Source: JBDTNQ01 sp039933635 (lineage in GTDB: Bacteria; Acidobacteriota; Vicinamibacteria; Vicinamibacterales; SCN-69-37). From it: a stretch of DNA of 60,041 nt. This document shows, piece after piece, positions 38,035-47,037 of the stretch (its first letter is position 1; every line of letters begins with the position of its first letter). The position numbers and the translations under genes are program-made. The notes beneath the pieces are model-generated. The model did no database searches. It was not told the origin of the DNA and worked only from the letters and a program-made list of their open reading frames with translations. The stretch covers positions 1 through 60,041 of the forward strand of contig JBDTNQ010000010.1 of NCBI GenBank assembly GCA_039933635.1, in the 5' to 3' direction.

Positions 38035-40728
38035 TCAGGCCTGCGCGAGGCGTCGCGCGACGTACGGCAGAATGCCGCCGTGCCGGAACGCGGTCAGTTC
38101 TTCAGGCGTGTCCACGCGGACAATCGCCGTGAACTCGCGCGTCGAGCCGTCGTCACTCTGTGCCCGAACGGTGACCGCGCCACGCGGCTTCAGCGCGGCG
38201 CCGGAACCGACGAGCTCGAACACTTCCTTACCCGTCAGGCCGAGGAACGCGGCGGACTCGCCGGTCTTGAATTGCAGCGGCAGGACGCCCATGTTGACAA
38301 GATTGCTGCGGTGAATGCGCTCGAAGCTCTCGGCGATCACCGCCTTCACGCCGAGCAGCATCGTGCCCTTGGCCGCCCAATCGCGCGACGAGCCCGACCC
38401 GTATTCCTTGCCCGCCAGAATGATGAGCGGCACGTGCGCTGCCTGGTACCGCATCGACGCGTCGTAGATCGACATCACCTCGGCACCGGGCAGGTGCGTG
38501 GTCACTCCGCCCTCCGTCCCGGGCGCAAGCTGATTCTTGAGCCGCACGTTGGCAAACGTGCCACGCATCATCACCTCGTGATTGCCGCGGCGTGCGCCGT
38601 ACGAGTTGAAGTCCTTCGGCTGCACGCCTTGTGCGATCAGGTAACTACCCGCCGGCGTATCCGCCTTGATCGAGCCTGCCGGTGAGATGTGATCGGTCGT
38701 AATGCTGTCGCCGAGCAGGGCGAGCACACGTGCACCGTGAATCTCCGTGGGCGGCGCCGGATGTTTGGACAGGTTTTCGAGGAATGGCGGCCGGCGGATG
38801 TACGTCGAGTCGGCCTCCCACGCGAAGCGATCCCCGGTCGGCACCGGCAGCGCGCGCCACATCGCATCGCCCGTGAAGACGCCCGCGTACTGTTCGCGGA
38901 ACATGTCTGAAGACACGGCGGCGAGCATCGTCCGCTGAATCTCTTGCTGCGTCGGCCAGATGTCCTTGAGGAACACGGGCTGTCCATCCTTGCCGGTACC
39001 GAGCGGCTCGGTGGTCAGATCGATGTTCAGCGACCCGGCAATCGCGTACGCCACGACGAGCGGCGGAGACGCGAGGTAGTTGGCGCGCACATCCTGCTGG
39101 ATCCGGCCTTCGAAGTTCCGGTTGCCGGAGAGCACCGAGCAGACGACCAGGGACCGCTCGCGCACCTCAGCCGAAATCTCCTCCGGAAGAGGTCCACTGT
39201 TGCCGATGCACGTCGTGCATCCGTATCCGACGAGGTTGAAGCCCATCGCATCGAGGTACTTGGTCAGGTCCGCCTTGTTCAGGTACTCAGTGACCACCTT
39301 CGATCCCGGTGCCAAGCTCGTCTTCACCCACGGCTTGCTCGTCAAGCCTTTCTCGATGGCCTTCTTCGCAACCAGCCCGGCGCCGATCATCACGCTCGGG
39401 TTCGATGTGTTCGTGCAGCTCGTGATGGCGGCAATGACAACCGAACCGTGCTCGAGCTGCGTTGTCACCGCTTCGGCGACGGCCGTTCCGCCACCGCCGC
39501 CGGAGGCGGGCTTCTTGATGCCCTTCTGCAGGTCCGGCAGCGCCGCGGCAAACGACGCCTTCGCATTCGTGAGCGCCACGCGATCCTGCGGACGACGCGG
39601 GCCCGCAAGACTCGGCACAACCGAACCGAGATCGAGCGATAACGTGTCCGAGTAGCTGGCCTCCGGTGCGTTGTCGAGACGGAATAGGCCTTGCGCGCGC
39701 GCGTACGCCTCGACCAGCTCCACTTGTGCGGCGTCCCGCCCCGTGAGGCGAAGGTAGTCGAGCGTCATCTCGTCGATCGGAAAGATGGCGACCGTCGCAC
39801 CGTATTCGGGACACATGTTGCCGAGCGTGACGCGATCCGCGATGGTCAGGTGCGCGGTGCCCGGGCCGAAGAACTCGACGAACGCGCCGACGACCCCCTT
39901 CTTGCGAAGCGCCTCGGTGATGGTGAGCACCAGATCGGTCGCGGTGGCCCCTTCGGGCAGCCTGCCGGTGAGGCGATAGCCCACGACCGGAGGAATCAGC
40001 ATCGAGCTCGGCTGACCGAGCATCGCGGCCTCGGCCTCAATGCCGCCGACACCCCAGCCGACGACGCCAAGACCGTTGACCATGGTCGTGTGCGAGTCCG
40101 TGCCGAAGAGCGTGTCGGGATAGGCGACGGCCTTGCCGCCGTCGGTGTCGCGACAGACCACGCGGGCGAGGTGCTCGATGTTGACCTGGTGCACGATGCC
40201 CGTCTCGGGCGGCACGACGCGGAAGTTCTTGAAGGCGGTCTGGCCCCAGCGCAGGAATACGTACCGTTCCCGATTGCGCTGGTACTCGAGTTCCGCGTTC
40301 AGCTGGAGCGCATCCGTGCGGCCGAAGTAGTCCACCTGCACGGAGTGATCGATGACGAGCTCGACGGGCTGTAACGGATTGACGCGCTCAGGGTCGCCGC
40401 CGAGCTGCGCGATGCCGTCGCGCATGGCCGCCAGATCCACCACACACGGCACGCCGGTGAAGTCCTGCAACAGCACACGCGCCGGCATGAAGGAAATCTC
40501 CTTCTCGCCGACGGCCCCGGGTGTCCACCCGGCCAGGGCTTCGATGTCCGCCGCGTGGACGAATGCGTTGTCTTCGCGACGCAACAGGTTCTCGAGCAGG
40601 ATCTTCAGCGAAAACGGCAACTGCGCCACGCCGGGAAACCGGCGTTGGAGCGCGGGCAGGCTGTAGATGTCAACGGTTTCGGATCCAACAGAAAGCGGGA
40701 TGCGGGTGCCAAACGAGTTGAGGGACAT
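38035..40728 (-). CDS. acnA: Aconitate hydratase A
   Basis: 897 residues, the usual length of the AcnA/IRP-type enzyme. It converts citrate to isocitrate in the TCA cycle. Motifs are VVDLAAMRDGIAQLGGDPER, EYQRNRERYVFLRWGQTAF, DTLFGTDSHTTMVNGLGVVG, SCTNTSNPSVMIGAGLVAKKA-type cluster region with Cys, GYGCTTCIGNSGPLPEEI with the other two cluster cysteines, and the swivel-domain substrate motif GSGSSRDWAAKGTMLLGVKA. A TACACT -10 hexamer lies 10 bases before the ATG, so the mRNA may be leaderless. It is followed by the lipoprotein and queG genes. Confidence 0.97.
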   Translation of the reverse strand: MSLNSFGTRIPLSVGSETVDIYSLPALQRRFPGVAQLPFSLKILLENLLRREDNAFVHAADIEALAGWTPGAVGEKEISFMPARVLLQDFTGVPCVVDLAAMRDGIAQLGGDPERVNPLQPVELVIDHSVQVDYFGRTDALQLNAELEYQRNRERYVFLRWGQTAFKNFRVVPPETGIVHQVNIEHLARVVCRDTDGGKAVAYPDTLFGTDSHTTMVNGLGVVGWGVGGIEAEAAMLGQPSSMLIPPVVGYRLTGRLPEGATATDLVLTITEALRKKGVVGAFVEFFGPGTAHLTIADRVTLGNMCPEYGATVAIFPIDEMTLDYLRLTGRDAAQVELVEAYARAQGLFRLDNAPEASYSDTLSLDLGSVVPSLAGPRRPQDRVALTNAKASFAAALPDLQKGIKKPASGGGGGTAVAEAVTTQLEHGSVVIAAITSCTNTSNPSVMIGAGLVAKKAIEKGLTSKPWVKTSLAPGSKVVTEYLNKADLTKYLDAMGFNLVGYGCTTCIGNSGPLPEEISAEVRERSLVVCSVLSGNRNFEGRIQQDVRANYLASPPLVVAYAIAGSLNIDLTTEPLGTGKDGQPVFLKDIWPTQQEIQRTMLAAVSSDMFREQYAGVFTGDAMWRALPVPTGDRFAWEADSTYIRRPPFLENLSKHPAPPTEIHGARVLALLGDSITTDHISPAGSIKADTPAGSYLIAQGVQPKDFNSYGARRGNHEVMMRGTFANVRLKNQLAPGTEGGVTTHLPGAEVMSIYDASMRYQAAHVPLIILAGKEYGSGSSRDWAAKGTMLLGVKAVIAESFERIHRSNLVNMGVLPLQFKTGESAAFLGLTGKEVFELVGSGAALKPRGAVTVRAQSDDGSTREFTAIVRVDTPEELTAFRHGGILPYVARRLAQA

Positions 40729-40738
40729 GTCCGTGTGA

Positions 40739-40744
40739 AGTGTA
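40739..40744 (-). promoter_or_regulatory. -10 hexamer TACACT before acnA
   Basis: Minus-strand TACACT ends 10 bases before the ATG at 40728; no Shine-Dalgarno is visible. It lies in the 24-base gap after the beta-barrel-like gene, so acnA may be transcribed separately from the lpx run. Confidence 0.45.
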
Positions 40745-40752
40745 TCAGGGCA

Positions 40753-41418
40753 TCAGAAGCCGAAAAACAGGCCAGCAACGACAGCCGGCACGATGTGAAG
40801 GCGGACGCCATCGAGCGTGAGCCCCTGCCATCGCGCCACGACGCGGCCTTCGGCATCCACGCCGAAACCGCCACGACGCCGCGGACCGCCTCGCACCCAG
40901 TATTTTACGCCCGAGCCCACGGTTGCGACCGTGCCCTTCGCCATCAGGCTCCGATCACTGGTGACACCACGCGTCCATCCGCCTCCCGCGCGGACAAACC
41001 ACGCAGACGACCTGCCCCTGTGAACCTGCGCGACGAGTGCCGCCTCCAGGCTGACGCGCGTGAGCCGGTCCGTCACGGTCACCGGATCAGCGCCCTCAAC
41101 GTCATCCGATACGCGCGTGCGCAAGGTCGGTTGCGCGACGCTCACCGCGCCTTCCGCTCTGAAGACGGCCGAGAGCGGAGCGCTGACGTGTCCCTCGATC
41201 CCCAGTTCCGCGCCAACGCTGTTGCTGACGGTAAAGAGGGCGTAGGGCCGGCCGTCGGCGCTGATCAAATTGGCAGGCGCGCCATCGAAGCGAATCGGTC
41301 CCATCGCGACCAGCCGGAACCCCGCTTCGATCCCAGGTCGCCCGGTCGCTTGTGCCTCCGCCGCGCGAACGGATGCCAATGCGGCTATCAGCGCCAGGCT
41401 CGCGACCACCAGCCTCAC
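40753..41418 (-). CDS. Outer-membrane beta-barrel-like protein
   Basis: 221 residues. A signal peptide (MRLVVASLALIAALASVRA) precedes alternating strands such as GIEAGFRLVAMGPIRF, VGAELGIEGHVSAPLSAVFR, LEAALVAQVHRGRSSAWFVR and GGVDAEGRVVARW-like segments. It ends in Phe (VVAGLFFGF), the usual last residue of outer-membrane barrels. An eight-stranded barrel is plausible. There is no specific family name. Its ATG overlaps the stop of the matrixin-type protease (ATGA), so the two proteins are probably made together. Confidence 0.6.
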   Translation of the reverse strand: MRLVVASLALIAALASVRAAEAQATGRPGIEAGFRLVAMGPIRFDGAPANLISADGRPYALFTVSNSVGAELGIEGHVSAPLSAVFRAEGAVSVAQPTLRTRVSDDVEGADPVTVTDRLTRVSLEAALVAQVHRGRSSAWFVRAGGGWTRGVTSDRSLMAKGTVATVGSGVKYWVRGGPRRRGGFGVDAEGRVVARWQGLTLDGVRLHIVPAVVAGLFFGF

Positions 41419-42413
41419 TTCCGTGGCACCTTAATCTCGCCGGCATCGGCGCCGCTGCCGGCTGAGACACCTATCAGACGCGAGGCGTACGCCGGCTTGA
41501 ACCCGACATCCACCTGACTCTGCGTGTCGAAGAAGCTGTCGATGTCGCCGTCGTCGAGCGGTTCGGCGCGAACGATGTAGATGCCGGCAGACAGCCCCGC
41601 GATCACGAAATGCCCCTCGTCATCGAGCGCGAACGACGCGATGAGGTCGCCGGTGGTGGTGTTGAAGGCCGTGAGGTGGGCCCCGAACACACCGCGTCCT
41701 CCGAGGGTCACGCGTCCGGAGATCGACCCCACCGTGCGGTCCCGGGAGGCCGACCCGTAAATGTCGCTGACGCCTGCGACGTCGTCAGGATCGAGCACCC
41801 GGTCGCGCGCGTTCCCAGGCGGGAATGCGATCGGAAACATCACGGCGCCCTTGGCGATGACCCGTCGTCCACCGCCAGGCATCAGCTCGGTCTCACCGAG
41901 GGCCGAGTGTCCAAGGCCGAGCAGGTGCCCGATTTCGTGCAGGGCGATTGACTCGACGTCGAAACGCTGAGCTTCGCCTGCGGGTGCAGTCGACCACGGG
42001 AACGCGGCGTTGAGGAAGATGTCGGATTCCAGCACGTCGCCCGTGACCGCGTCGAGCGTGAAGGTGGTCGCACCGAGGGTCCGTTCGAGGTCAGGCCTCG
42101 AGCGAAACCCGATTACCGACATGCCTTCGCTCGCAAACGGCTCCGCCGGCGTGAAGCCGACGAACTCCGCCTGTACCGTGACGCCAGACGGGCTGCCCCA
42201 CGTGCCAAACGCGCGCGCAACGGCGCGCTGCAAGTCCGGCGCGGTGACGCCGGGGACGTCGCGATCGGTCACGAAATATCTCACAGGACCGTTCCAGCGC
42301 AGGCCACGCACTGCCGTGCCCACGAGCGTGCCCAGCTTGAGGTAGCCCGACACTGGCGCCGCAGCAACGAACGCCACCGCAACGGCCGTGAGCAGGACCG
42401 TCCGGGCGTTCAA
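41415..42413 (-). CDS. Secreted matrixin-type zinc metalloprotease
   Basis: 332 residues with a signal peptide (about 1-22). The metalloprotease domain (about 35-215) contains LHEIGHLLGLGHSALG, matching the metzincin H-E-x-x-H-x-x-G-x-x-H motif, followed by VMFP as the likely Met-turn. LDPDDVAGVSDIYG is the usual matrixin ending. A carboxypeptidase-regulatory/CNA-B-like beta domain (about 230-310) follows, with ISGRVTLGGRGVFGAHLTAF and GIYIVRAEPL. It should be exported and degrade or process surface proteins. Its start overlaps the unknown secreted protein gene and its stop overlaps the barrel gene (both ATGA). Confidence 0.85.
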   Translation of the reverse strand: MNARTVLLTAVAVAFVAAAPVSGYLKLGTLVGTAVRGLRWNGPVRYFVTDRDVPGVTAPDLQRAVARAFGTWGSPSGVTVQAEFVGFTPAEPFASEGMSVIGFRSRPDLERTLGATTFTLDAVTGDVLESDIFLNAAFPWSTAPAGEAQRFDVESIALHEIGHLLGLGHSALGETELMPGGGRRVIAKGAVMFPIAFPPGNARDRVLDPDDVAGVSDIYGSASRDRTVGSISGRVTLGGRGVFGAHLTAFNTTTGDLIASFALDDEGHFVIAGLSAGIYIVRAEPLDDGDIDSFFDTQSQVDVGFKPAYASRLIGVSAGSGADAGEIKVPRK

Positions 42414-43015
42414 CGAGCACGTCTCCGAATCGGCTGCACTTGTCCCCGCACGACGAGTCGGACGAGTGCCTCGAACTCCAGGACGCTCATCGGACGACGC
42501 CGTTCGCTGCCACGATCGATCCCGCCGCTGTCCGCGGTCTGCCCGATCACCGCCGGCGGATCGATGACCACGCGGCCGGTCACGGGTTCGCGGCGCAGCC
42601 GGTACAGTCCCGACGAGAGGGCGGCGAGACGCCAGACGTTGTCCGGCCCGCGGCGCAGCAGGAACACGGCCGCGTCGTTCACGCGCAAGCGGGGCACGCC
42701 GGGCATGACGGTCCGGACCCGCCCCACTTCCCCGCCGGGAACGATCAGCGAAAGGAACGCATCCGCCGTGCCTTTCAGCGTGTCATCCACCGCCACGGTC
42801 ACGGCCGACACGATTTCTCCGGTCGGCAGCGTCGTGCCCCGCACGTCGGTCACGTGACCTCTCGCGATGGTCTCCGCGCTTGCCACGATCGTCCGAAAGT
42901 CAGCCGGAGCCTCTGTGTGGGCCGCTGTGGCAACCTGCAGGATCGACAGCAGTGCAGCCGCAAGGGCCATGGGCAGGGCCGGCCTGGGACGGACATGGCG
43001 ACGCGCCGGCGTCAT
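42410..43015 (-). CDS. Secreted hypothetical protein in the lpxB-protease chain
   Basis: 201 residues with a probable signal peptide (about 1-32; hydrophobic LPMALAAALLSILQVATAAH). The mature protein begins FRTIVASAETIARGHVTDVR and includes VSAVTVAVDDTLKGTADAFL, SLIVPGGEVGRVRTVMPGVP and FLLRRGPDNVWRLAALSSGL. The pattern resembles small OB- or beta-fold proteins often found before secreted metalloproteases in Acidobacteria, but I can name no domain. It overlaps lpxB (43012-43015) and the protease gene (42410-42413). It may be a chaperone or inhibitor of the protease. Confidence 0.65.
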   Translation of the reverse strand: MTPARRHVRPRPALPMALAAALLSILQVATAAHTEAPADFRTIVASAETIARGHVTDVRGTTLPTGEIVSAVTVAVDDTLKGTADAFLSLIVPGGEVGRVRTVMPGVPRLRVNDAAVFLLRRGPDNVWRLAALSSGLYRLRREPVTGRVVIDPPAVIGQTADSGGIDRGSERRRPMSVLEFEALVRLVVRGQVQPIRRRAR

Positions 43016-44172
43016 CGCCGCACCGCGGACAGCACCGCGCGCGCGGCACGCTCGCTGGCACCAGGGCCGCCCAGGTTCGCGCGCATCGCCGCGATGTCGG
43101 CGCGCATGGTCTGGATACGTGGCTGATCGGTCAGGATTGACACGGCCGCGTCGGCCACGCGCTCCGGGGTGCAGTCATCCTGGATCAGCTCGGGCACGAT
43201 CTGCCGGCCGGCAATCAAGTTGACCATGCCGTAGGTGCTGACCTTCACGAATCGCCGGGCCATCGCGTACGTCAGGGTCGACAGCCGGTACACGATCACC
43301 ATGGGCGTGCCGTGGATGGCCGTCTGGACCGTGGCGGTACCCGAAGCCGTGACCACCGCGTCGGCGGCCGCCAGGACATCGTCGGTCTCGCCCTCGACGA
43401 TCGTGGCCACAGCGGAGTGCTGAATCTGCGCGAAGAGGTCGTCGGACAGCGACGGCGCGCGAGCCACGACGAACTGCACGCCGGGCACGGCCGCGGCAAT
43501 CCGTGGCAGGGCGTCGACAAACACGGGCAACATCCGGCTGACCTCGTTCGGCCGGCTGCCCGGCAGCAGCGCGAGCACGGGACGGCTTGGGTCGAGCCCG
43601 TGCGCCACGCGCCAGCGTTCCCGGGGCTGCGTCGCTGATGCCAGTTCGAGAAGCGGATGTCCGACGAACTCGACGGGCACGCCGGCGCGCTCATAGACGT
43701 CGACCTCGAAGGGGAAGATAACGAGCATCTTCGACACGTAGCGGCGCACCTGGTTGATGCGTCCCGCGCGCCACGCCCAGAGCTGCGGACTGATGTAGTA
43801 GACGATGGGAATCCCCATCTGGTGGATGGGCTTCAGCAGGCGGAAGTTGAAATCGGGAAAATCGATGGCAACGAACACGTCCGGCCGGCTCTCGCGCGCC
43901 GCGGCCTCGATGAGCCGCAGCATGCGCCACGATCGCGGCAGGACGCGAATCGCTTCCACGAGGCCCGTGACCGCAAAGCGCCGGTAGTCGGCGAGCAGTT
44001 CCGCTCCGGCGGCGGCGAGTTGAGGCCCGCCGAAACCGGCCACGCTGATCGTCGGATCCTGACGCCGCAGCTCGCGCGTCAGCGCGCCCGCATAGAGATC
44101 GCCGGAGGCCTCGCCGCACGAGATCAGAACGCGGCGGGCGTCGCCGCGCGAAGCCGCAGTGTATGCGGACAT
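43012..44172 (-). CDS. lpxB: Lipid-A-disaccharide synthase
   Basis: 386 residues from the ATG at 44172; the longer frame would overlap the M16 gene. It joins UDP-2,3-diacylglucosamine and lipid X to lipid A disaccharide at the inner membrane face. Family motifs are ISCGEASGDLYAGALTREL, SVAGFGGPQLAAAGAELLAD, FVAIDFPDFNFRLLKPIH, YYISPQLWAWRAGRI and LALLPGSRPNEVSRMLPVF. Near the C-terminus are TASGTATVQTAIHGTPMVIV and NLIAGRQIVPELIQDD. It starts 4 bases after the M16 peptidase stop and heads the second half of the lpxD-to-barrel chain. Confidence 0.96.
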   Translation of the reverse strand: MSAYTAASRGDARRVLISCGEASGDLYAGALTRELRRQDPTISVAGFGGPQLAAAGAELLADYRRFAVTGLVEAIRVLPRSWRMLRLIEAAARESRPDVFVAIDFPDFNFRLLKPIHQMGIPIVYYISPQLWAWRAGRINQVRRYVSKMLVIFPFEVDVYERAGVPVEFVGHPLLELASATQPRERWRVAHGLDPSRPVLALLPGSRPNEVSRMLPVFVDALPRIAAAVPGVQFVVARAPSLSDDLFAQIQHSAVATIVEGETDDVLAAADAVVTASGTATVQTAIHGTPMVIVYRLSTLTYAMARRFVKVSTYGMVNLIAGRQIVPELIQDDCTPERVADAAVSILTDQPRIQTMRADIAAMRANLGGPGASERAARAVLSAVRR

Positions 44173-44176
44173 CGCC

Positions 44177-45664
44177 TCAGGCTGGCGGCACGCGGCCGCC
44201 GGCCGTGCTGCGTAAGGTCGGCGAGTCCAGATCGAGCTGGGCAATGGGAATGCGGTCGTAGTCGGTGAATCCCAGGCGCCTCAGCTGATCGACGAACGCA
44301 GCGGCGTCGCCAACGAGCACGATCGACAGCTGGTCAGGCTTCAGCAACTGGCGCGAGACGCGCTGGATGTCCTCGGTCGTGACACGGCCCACGCGATCGA
44401 GGTACGTCTCGATCTCGTCGAGACTCTGCCCGTAGAACAACCGTGAGAGCACCTGCTCGGCGATCGCCGACGACGACTCGATCGACAGCGGGAAATTACC
44501 CGCGATGAAGTCCTGCGCGCCACGAAGCTCAGCCGGGTGCACCGGCTCCTTCTGCAGCCGCGCGAACTCGTCCACCATCAGCCGCAGCGTCTCGCCCGTG
44601 GCCGCCGAACGCGTGTCGGTCTCCGCGACGACCTCGCCGCTCACCTTGAATGTATGGAGATCGGCCGACGCCCCGTAGGTCAGGCCCCGATCGGTGCGCA
44701 GGACCCCGAAGAGGCGGTTCGCACCTTCGCCGCCGAGGATCCGGACCGCCATGTCGAACGGAATGTAGTCCGGATGCGTCCGCGGGATCGCGAGGTGTCC
44801 GACGCGGATCTCGGTTTGCGCCGATCCTGGCCGGTCGACAATAACCACCCGTTTGGCTGCGGGCGGCAAATCGCCGAGTTTGAAGTCCGGCACGTCCCGG
44901 CGCGCCCAGGACCCAAACGCCTTTTCGGCCGCCACGAACGCCTCATCCTCGGTGAGATCGCCGACAAGGGCCAGCAGCGCGTTGTTGGGCGCAAACCATC
45001 GCTGATGAAAGGCCGTCAAATCCCCGCGCGTGAGCCGGGCGATCGAATCTGGCGTGCCCTCGTTCGGGCGCCCATACGGGTGCAGGCCGAAGATGATGCG
45101 ATCGAAGACCGCACCGGCGAGGTACTCCGGATCGTCGTAGCCGACCTGCAGCGCCGACAGGGCCTGCCGCCGCTGCAACGCAATCTCGTCCTCAGCGAAC
45201 GCGGGCCGCTGGGCCACATCGGCGACGAGCGCCAGCGCGGCATCGGTCTGATCTTTGATGACCGCGCCGTTGACAAAGGTCAGCTCGTTGCCCGACCCGA
45301 CGCCCAGGAATCCCCCAGCGGAATCGATCGTGTTCGCGATTTCCTTCGCGGACCGCGAGGTCGTCCCCTGATTCAGCATCGCCGCCACGAAGCTCGCCAC
45401 CCCAGGCTTGTCACCGGGTTCCTGGACAGCACCCGCGCGGACGAGCAACCGATAGCTCAGCGACGGCTGCTCGTGGTACGGGACGAACAGCACCTGCAGT
45501 CCGTTGGCCAGCGTCTTGATCTTGTATGACGGGAACTTCACCCGGCGCGCCGCCAGCGGCGGTGGTGGTCCTTCGCTGGGCCACACCTGCGCGGCGGCTG
45601 CGTGCACGGCGAGCACCGCAGCAAGCGCGACACCCGCCCCGAGAATCTTCGCCAGACGACTCAT
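44177..45664 (-). CDS. M16-family peptidase homologue, catalytic motif missing
   Basis: 495 residues with signal peptide (MSRLAKILGAGVALAAVLAV). The M16 fold is shown by TLANGLQVLFVPYHEQPSLS, LVRAGAVQEPGDKPGVASFV, GHLAIPRTHPDYIPFDMAVR and LGGEGANRLFGVLRTDRGLT. At the zinc site the expected H-x-x-E-H is replaced by VASFVAAML, so it cannot bind zinc there. Such subunits pair with an active M16 protein, as in bacterial and mitochondrial processing peptidase heterodimers. The active partner is the overlapping upstream gene. The complex is predicted to be periplasmic. Confidence 0.9.
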   Translation of the reverse strand: MSRLAKILGAGVALAAVLAVHAAAAQVWPSEGPPPPLAARRVKFPSYKIKTLANGLQVLFVPYHEQPSLSYRLLVRAGAVQEPGDKPGVASFVAAMLNQGTTSRSAKEIANTIDSAGGFLGVGSGNELTFVNGAVIKDQTDAALALVADVAQRPAFAEDEIALQRRQALSALQVGYDDPEYLAGAVFDRIIFGLHPYGRPNEGTPDSIARLTRGDLTAFHQRWFAPNNALLALVGDLTEDEAFVAAEKAFGSWARRDVPDFKLGDLPPAAKRVVIVDRPGSAQTEIRVGHLAIPRTHPDYIPFDMAVRILGGEGANRLFGVLRTDRGLTYGASADLHTFKVSGEVVAETDTRSAATGETLRLMVDEFARLQKEPVHPAELRGAQDFIAGNFPLSIESSSAIAEQVLSRLFYGQSLDEIETYLDRVGRVTTEDIQRVSRQLLKPDQLSIVLVGDAAAFVDQLRRLGFTDYDRIPIAQLDLDSPTLRSTAGGRVPPA

Positions 45665-47025
45665 CGGCCGTTCCCTCCCACCGACGGGCCGGTCTGCGGC
45701 ATCACGGTCAACAGCATGCGATTCTCAGGCGTGAAGTAGGTATTCGCAACGCGCTGGACATCGGCCAGACTCACGTTCTGAAAGAGGTCGAACTCACCGT
45801 CGGCCGTCTTGATGTCATTGTGAATCACCGCCGCGTGGCCAAGGTGCAGCGCCTTCTGGCGGACGGACTCGCGCCCCAGGATGTAGTCGCGCGCAAACTG
45901 CCGCTTCGCGCGGTTGAGTTCGTCAGCCGTCACCCCTTCCGTCTTGACGCGATCGACCTGGCGCAGCAACTCCTGCTGCACGGATGCGGGGTTGTTGCCG
46001 GGCTGCACAATCGCCACGGCGAAGAACAGATTCGGGTGCTCAATCAGCTTCGCCTCGCCAAACGCCGCAAGCGCGACCTGCTGTTCGTAGACGAGTGCCT
46101 GATACAACCGCGAGCTGTCGCCGTCCGAGAGAATCTTGGCGAGGATATGCAGCGGGTACGCGTCGGGATGCCCATCGTAGGTGATGTGATACGACACCAC
46201 GACGGCCGGCAGCGGCCAGGATTCCGATACGGTGAACCGCGATTCGGCCGTGTGCTGCGGTTCCCGTGGGATGTCACGCGGCACCGTCCGACCGCGTGGC
46301 ACACGGCCCAGGTACCGTTCCACGAGGTTCATCGCCTCACCGGTGTCGAAATCACCGACGAGGACCATGGTGGCGTTGTTCGGCACGTAGTACGTCCGAT
46401 AGAACTCACGGACGTCGCCGATCGACGCGGCCTCCAGGTCCTCCATGCTCCCAATCGTCTGGTGCCTGTAGGGGTGCGTCGTGAACGCCTTGTCGAAAAT
46501 GATCTCCTGCAGACGACCAAACGGCTGATTCTCGTAGCGCATCCGCCGTTCTTCCTTCACCACCTCGCGCTCCGTCTTGAACTTGTCCTCGCTCACGTCG
46601 AGCGACGCCATGCGATCGGCTTCGAGCCACAAGGCGAGCGGCAGGTGCTGCGCCGGAACGGTCTCCCAGTAGATGGTCGAGTCCTCGTCGGTTTCCGCGT
46701 TGGCCTCGCCGCCGATGCTCGTGATCCACGACGGGTGTTGATCGGGCTTGATGTTCTTCGACCCCTTGAACATCAGATGCTCGAACAGATGGGCAAATCC
46801 TGTGCGCCCCGGCTTCTCGTCCTTCGACCCGACGTGATACCAAACCGCCACGTGCGTGATCGGCGTCGAGTGATCCTCCAGCAGGACCACCTGCAGGCCG
46901 TTCGCGAGCGTCGTCATCTTGTAGTCGAACTTCGGCGGACGGACGATGTCCGCGCGGGCGGCACTCGTGAGGAGCAGCGCAGCGATGGCGGCGACCACGC
47001 CACGACGCCAGGATGGGCGCAACAT
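45661..47025 (-). CDS. Catalytic M16-family zinc peptidase
   Basis: 454 residues with signal peptide (about 1-25). The inverted zinc motif is intact: RTGFAHLFEHLMFKGSKN (H-L-F-E-H), followed about 75 residues later by EREVVKEERRMRYEN with the distal Glu ligand. The C-terminal half has PLPAVVVSYHITYDGHPDAY and LSDGDSSRLYQALVYEQQVA, the R/Y substrate-binding region. It probably forms a heterodimer with the inactive downstream homologue and degrades exported peptides. A CATAAT hexamer lies 6 bases before the ATG. It lies 12 bases after lpxD on the same strand. Confidence 0.92.
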   Translation of the reverse strand: MLRPSWRRGVVAAIAALLLTSAARADIVRPPKFDYKMTTLANGLQVVLLEDHSTPITHVAVWYHVGSKDEKPGRTGFAHLFEHLMFKGSKNIKPDQHPSWITSIGGEANAETDEDSTIYWETVPAQHLPLALWLEADRMASLDVSEDKFKTEREVVKEERRMRYENQPFGRLQEIIFDKAFTTHPYRHQTIGSMEDLEAASIGDVREFYRTYYVPNNATMVLVGDFDTGEAMNLVERYLGRVPRGRTVPRDIPREPQHTAESRFTVSESWPLPAVVVSYHITYDGHPDAYPLHILAKILSDGDSSRLYQALVYEQQVALAAFGEAKLIEHPNLFFAVAIVQPGNNPASVQQELLRQVDRVKTEGVTADELNRAKRQFARDYILGRESVRQKALHLGHAAVIHNDIKTADGEFDLFQNVSLADVQRVANTYFTPENRMLLTVMPQTGPSVGGNGR

Positions 47026-47031
47026 GGCCCG

Positions 47032-47037
47032 ATTATG
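47032..47037 (-). promoter_or_regulatory. -10 hexamer CATAAT before the M16 pair
   Basis: Minus-strand CATAAT ends 6 bases before the ATG at 47025 and overlaps the region right before the lpxD stop. It could give an extra leaderless transcript of the peptidase pair. Confidence 0.4.
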
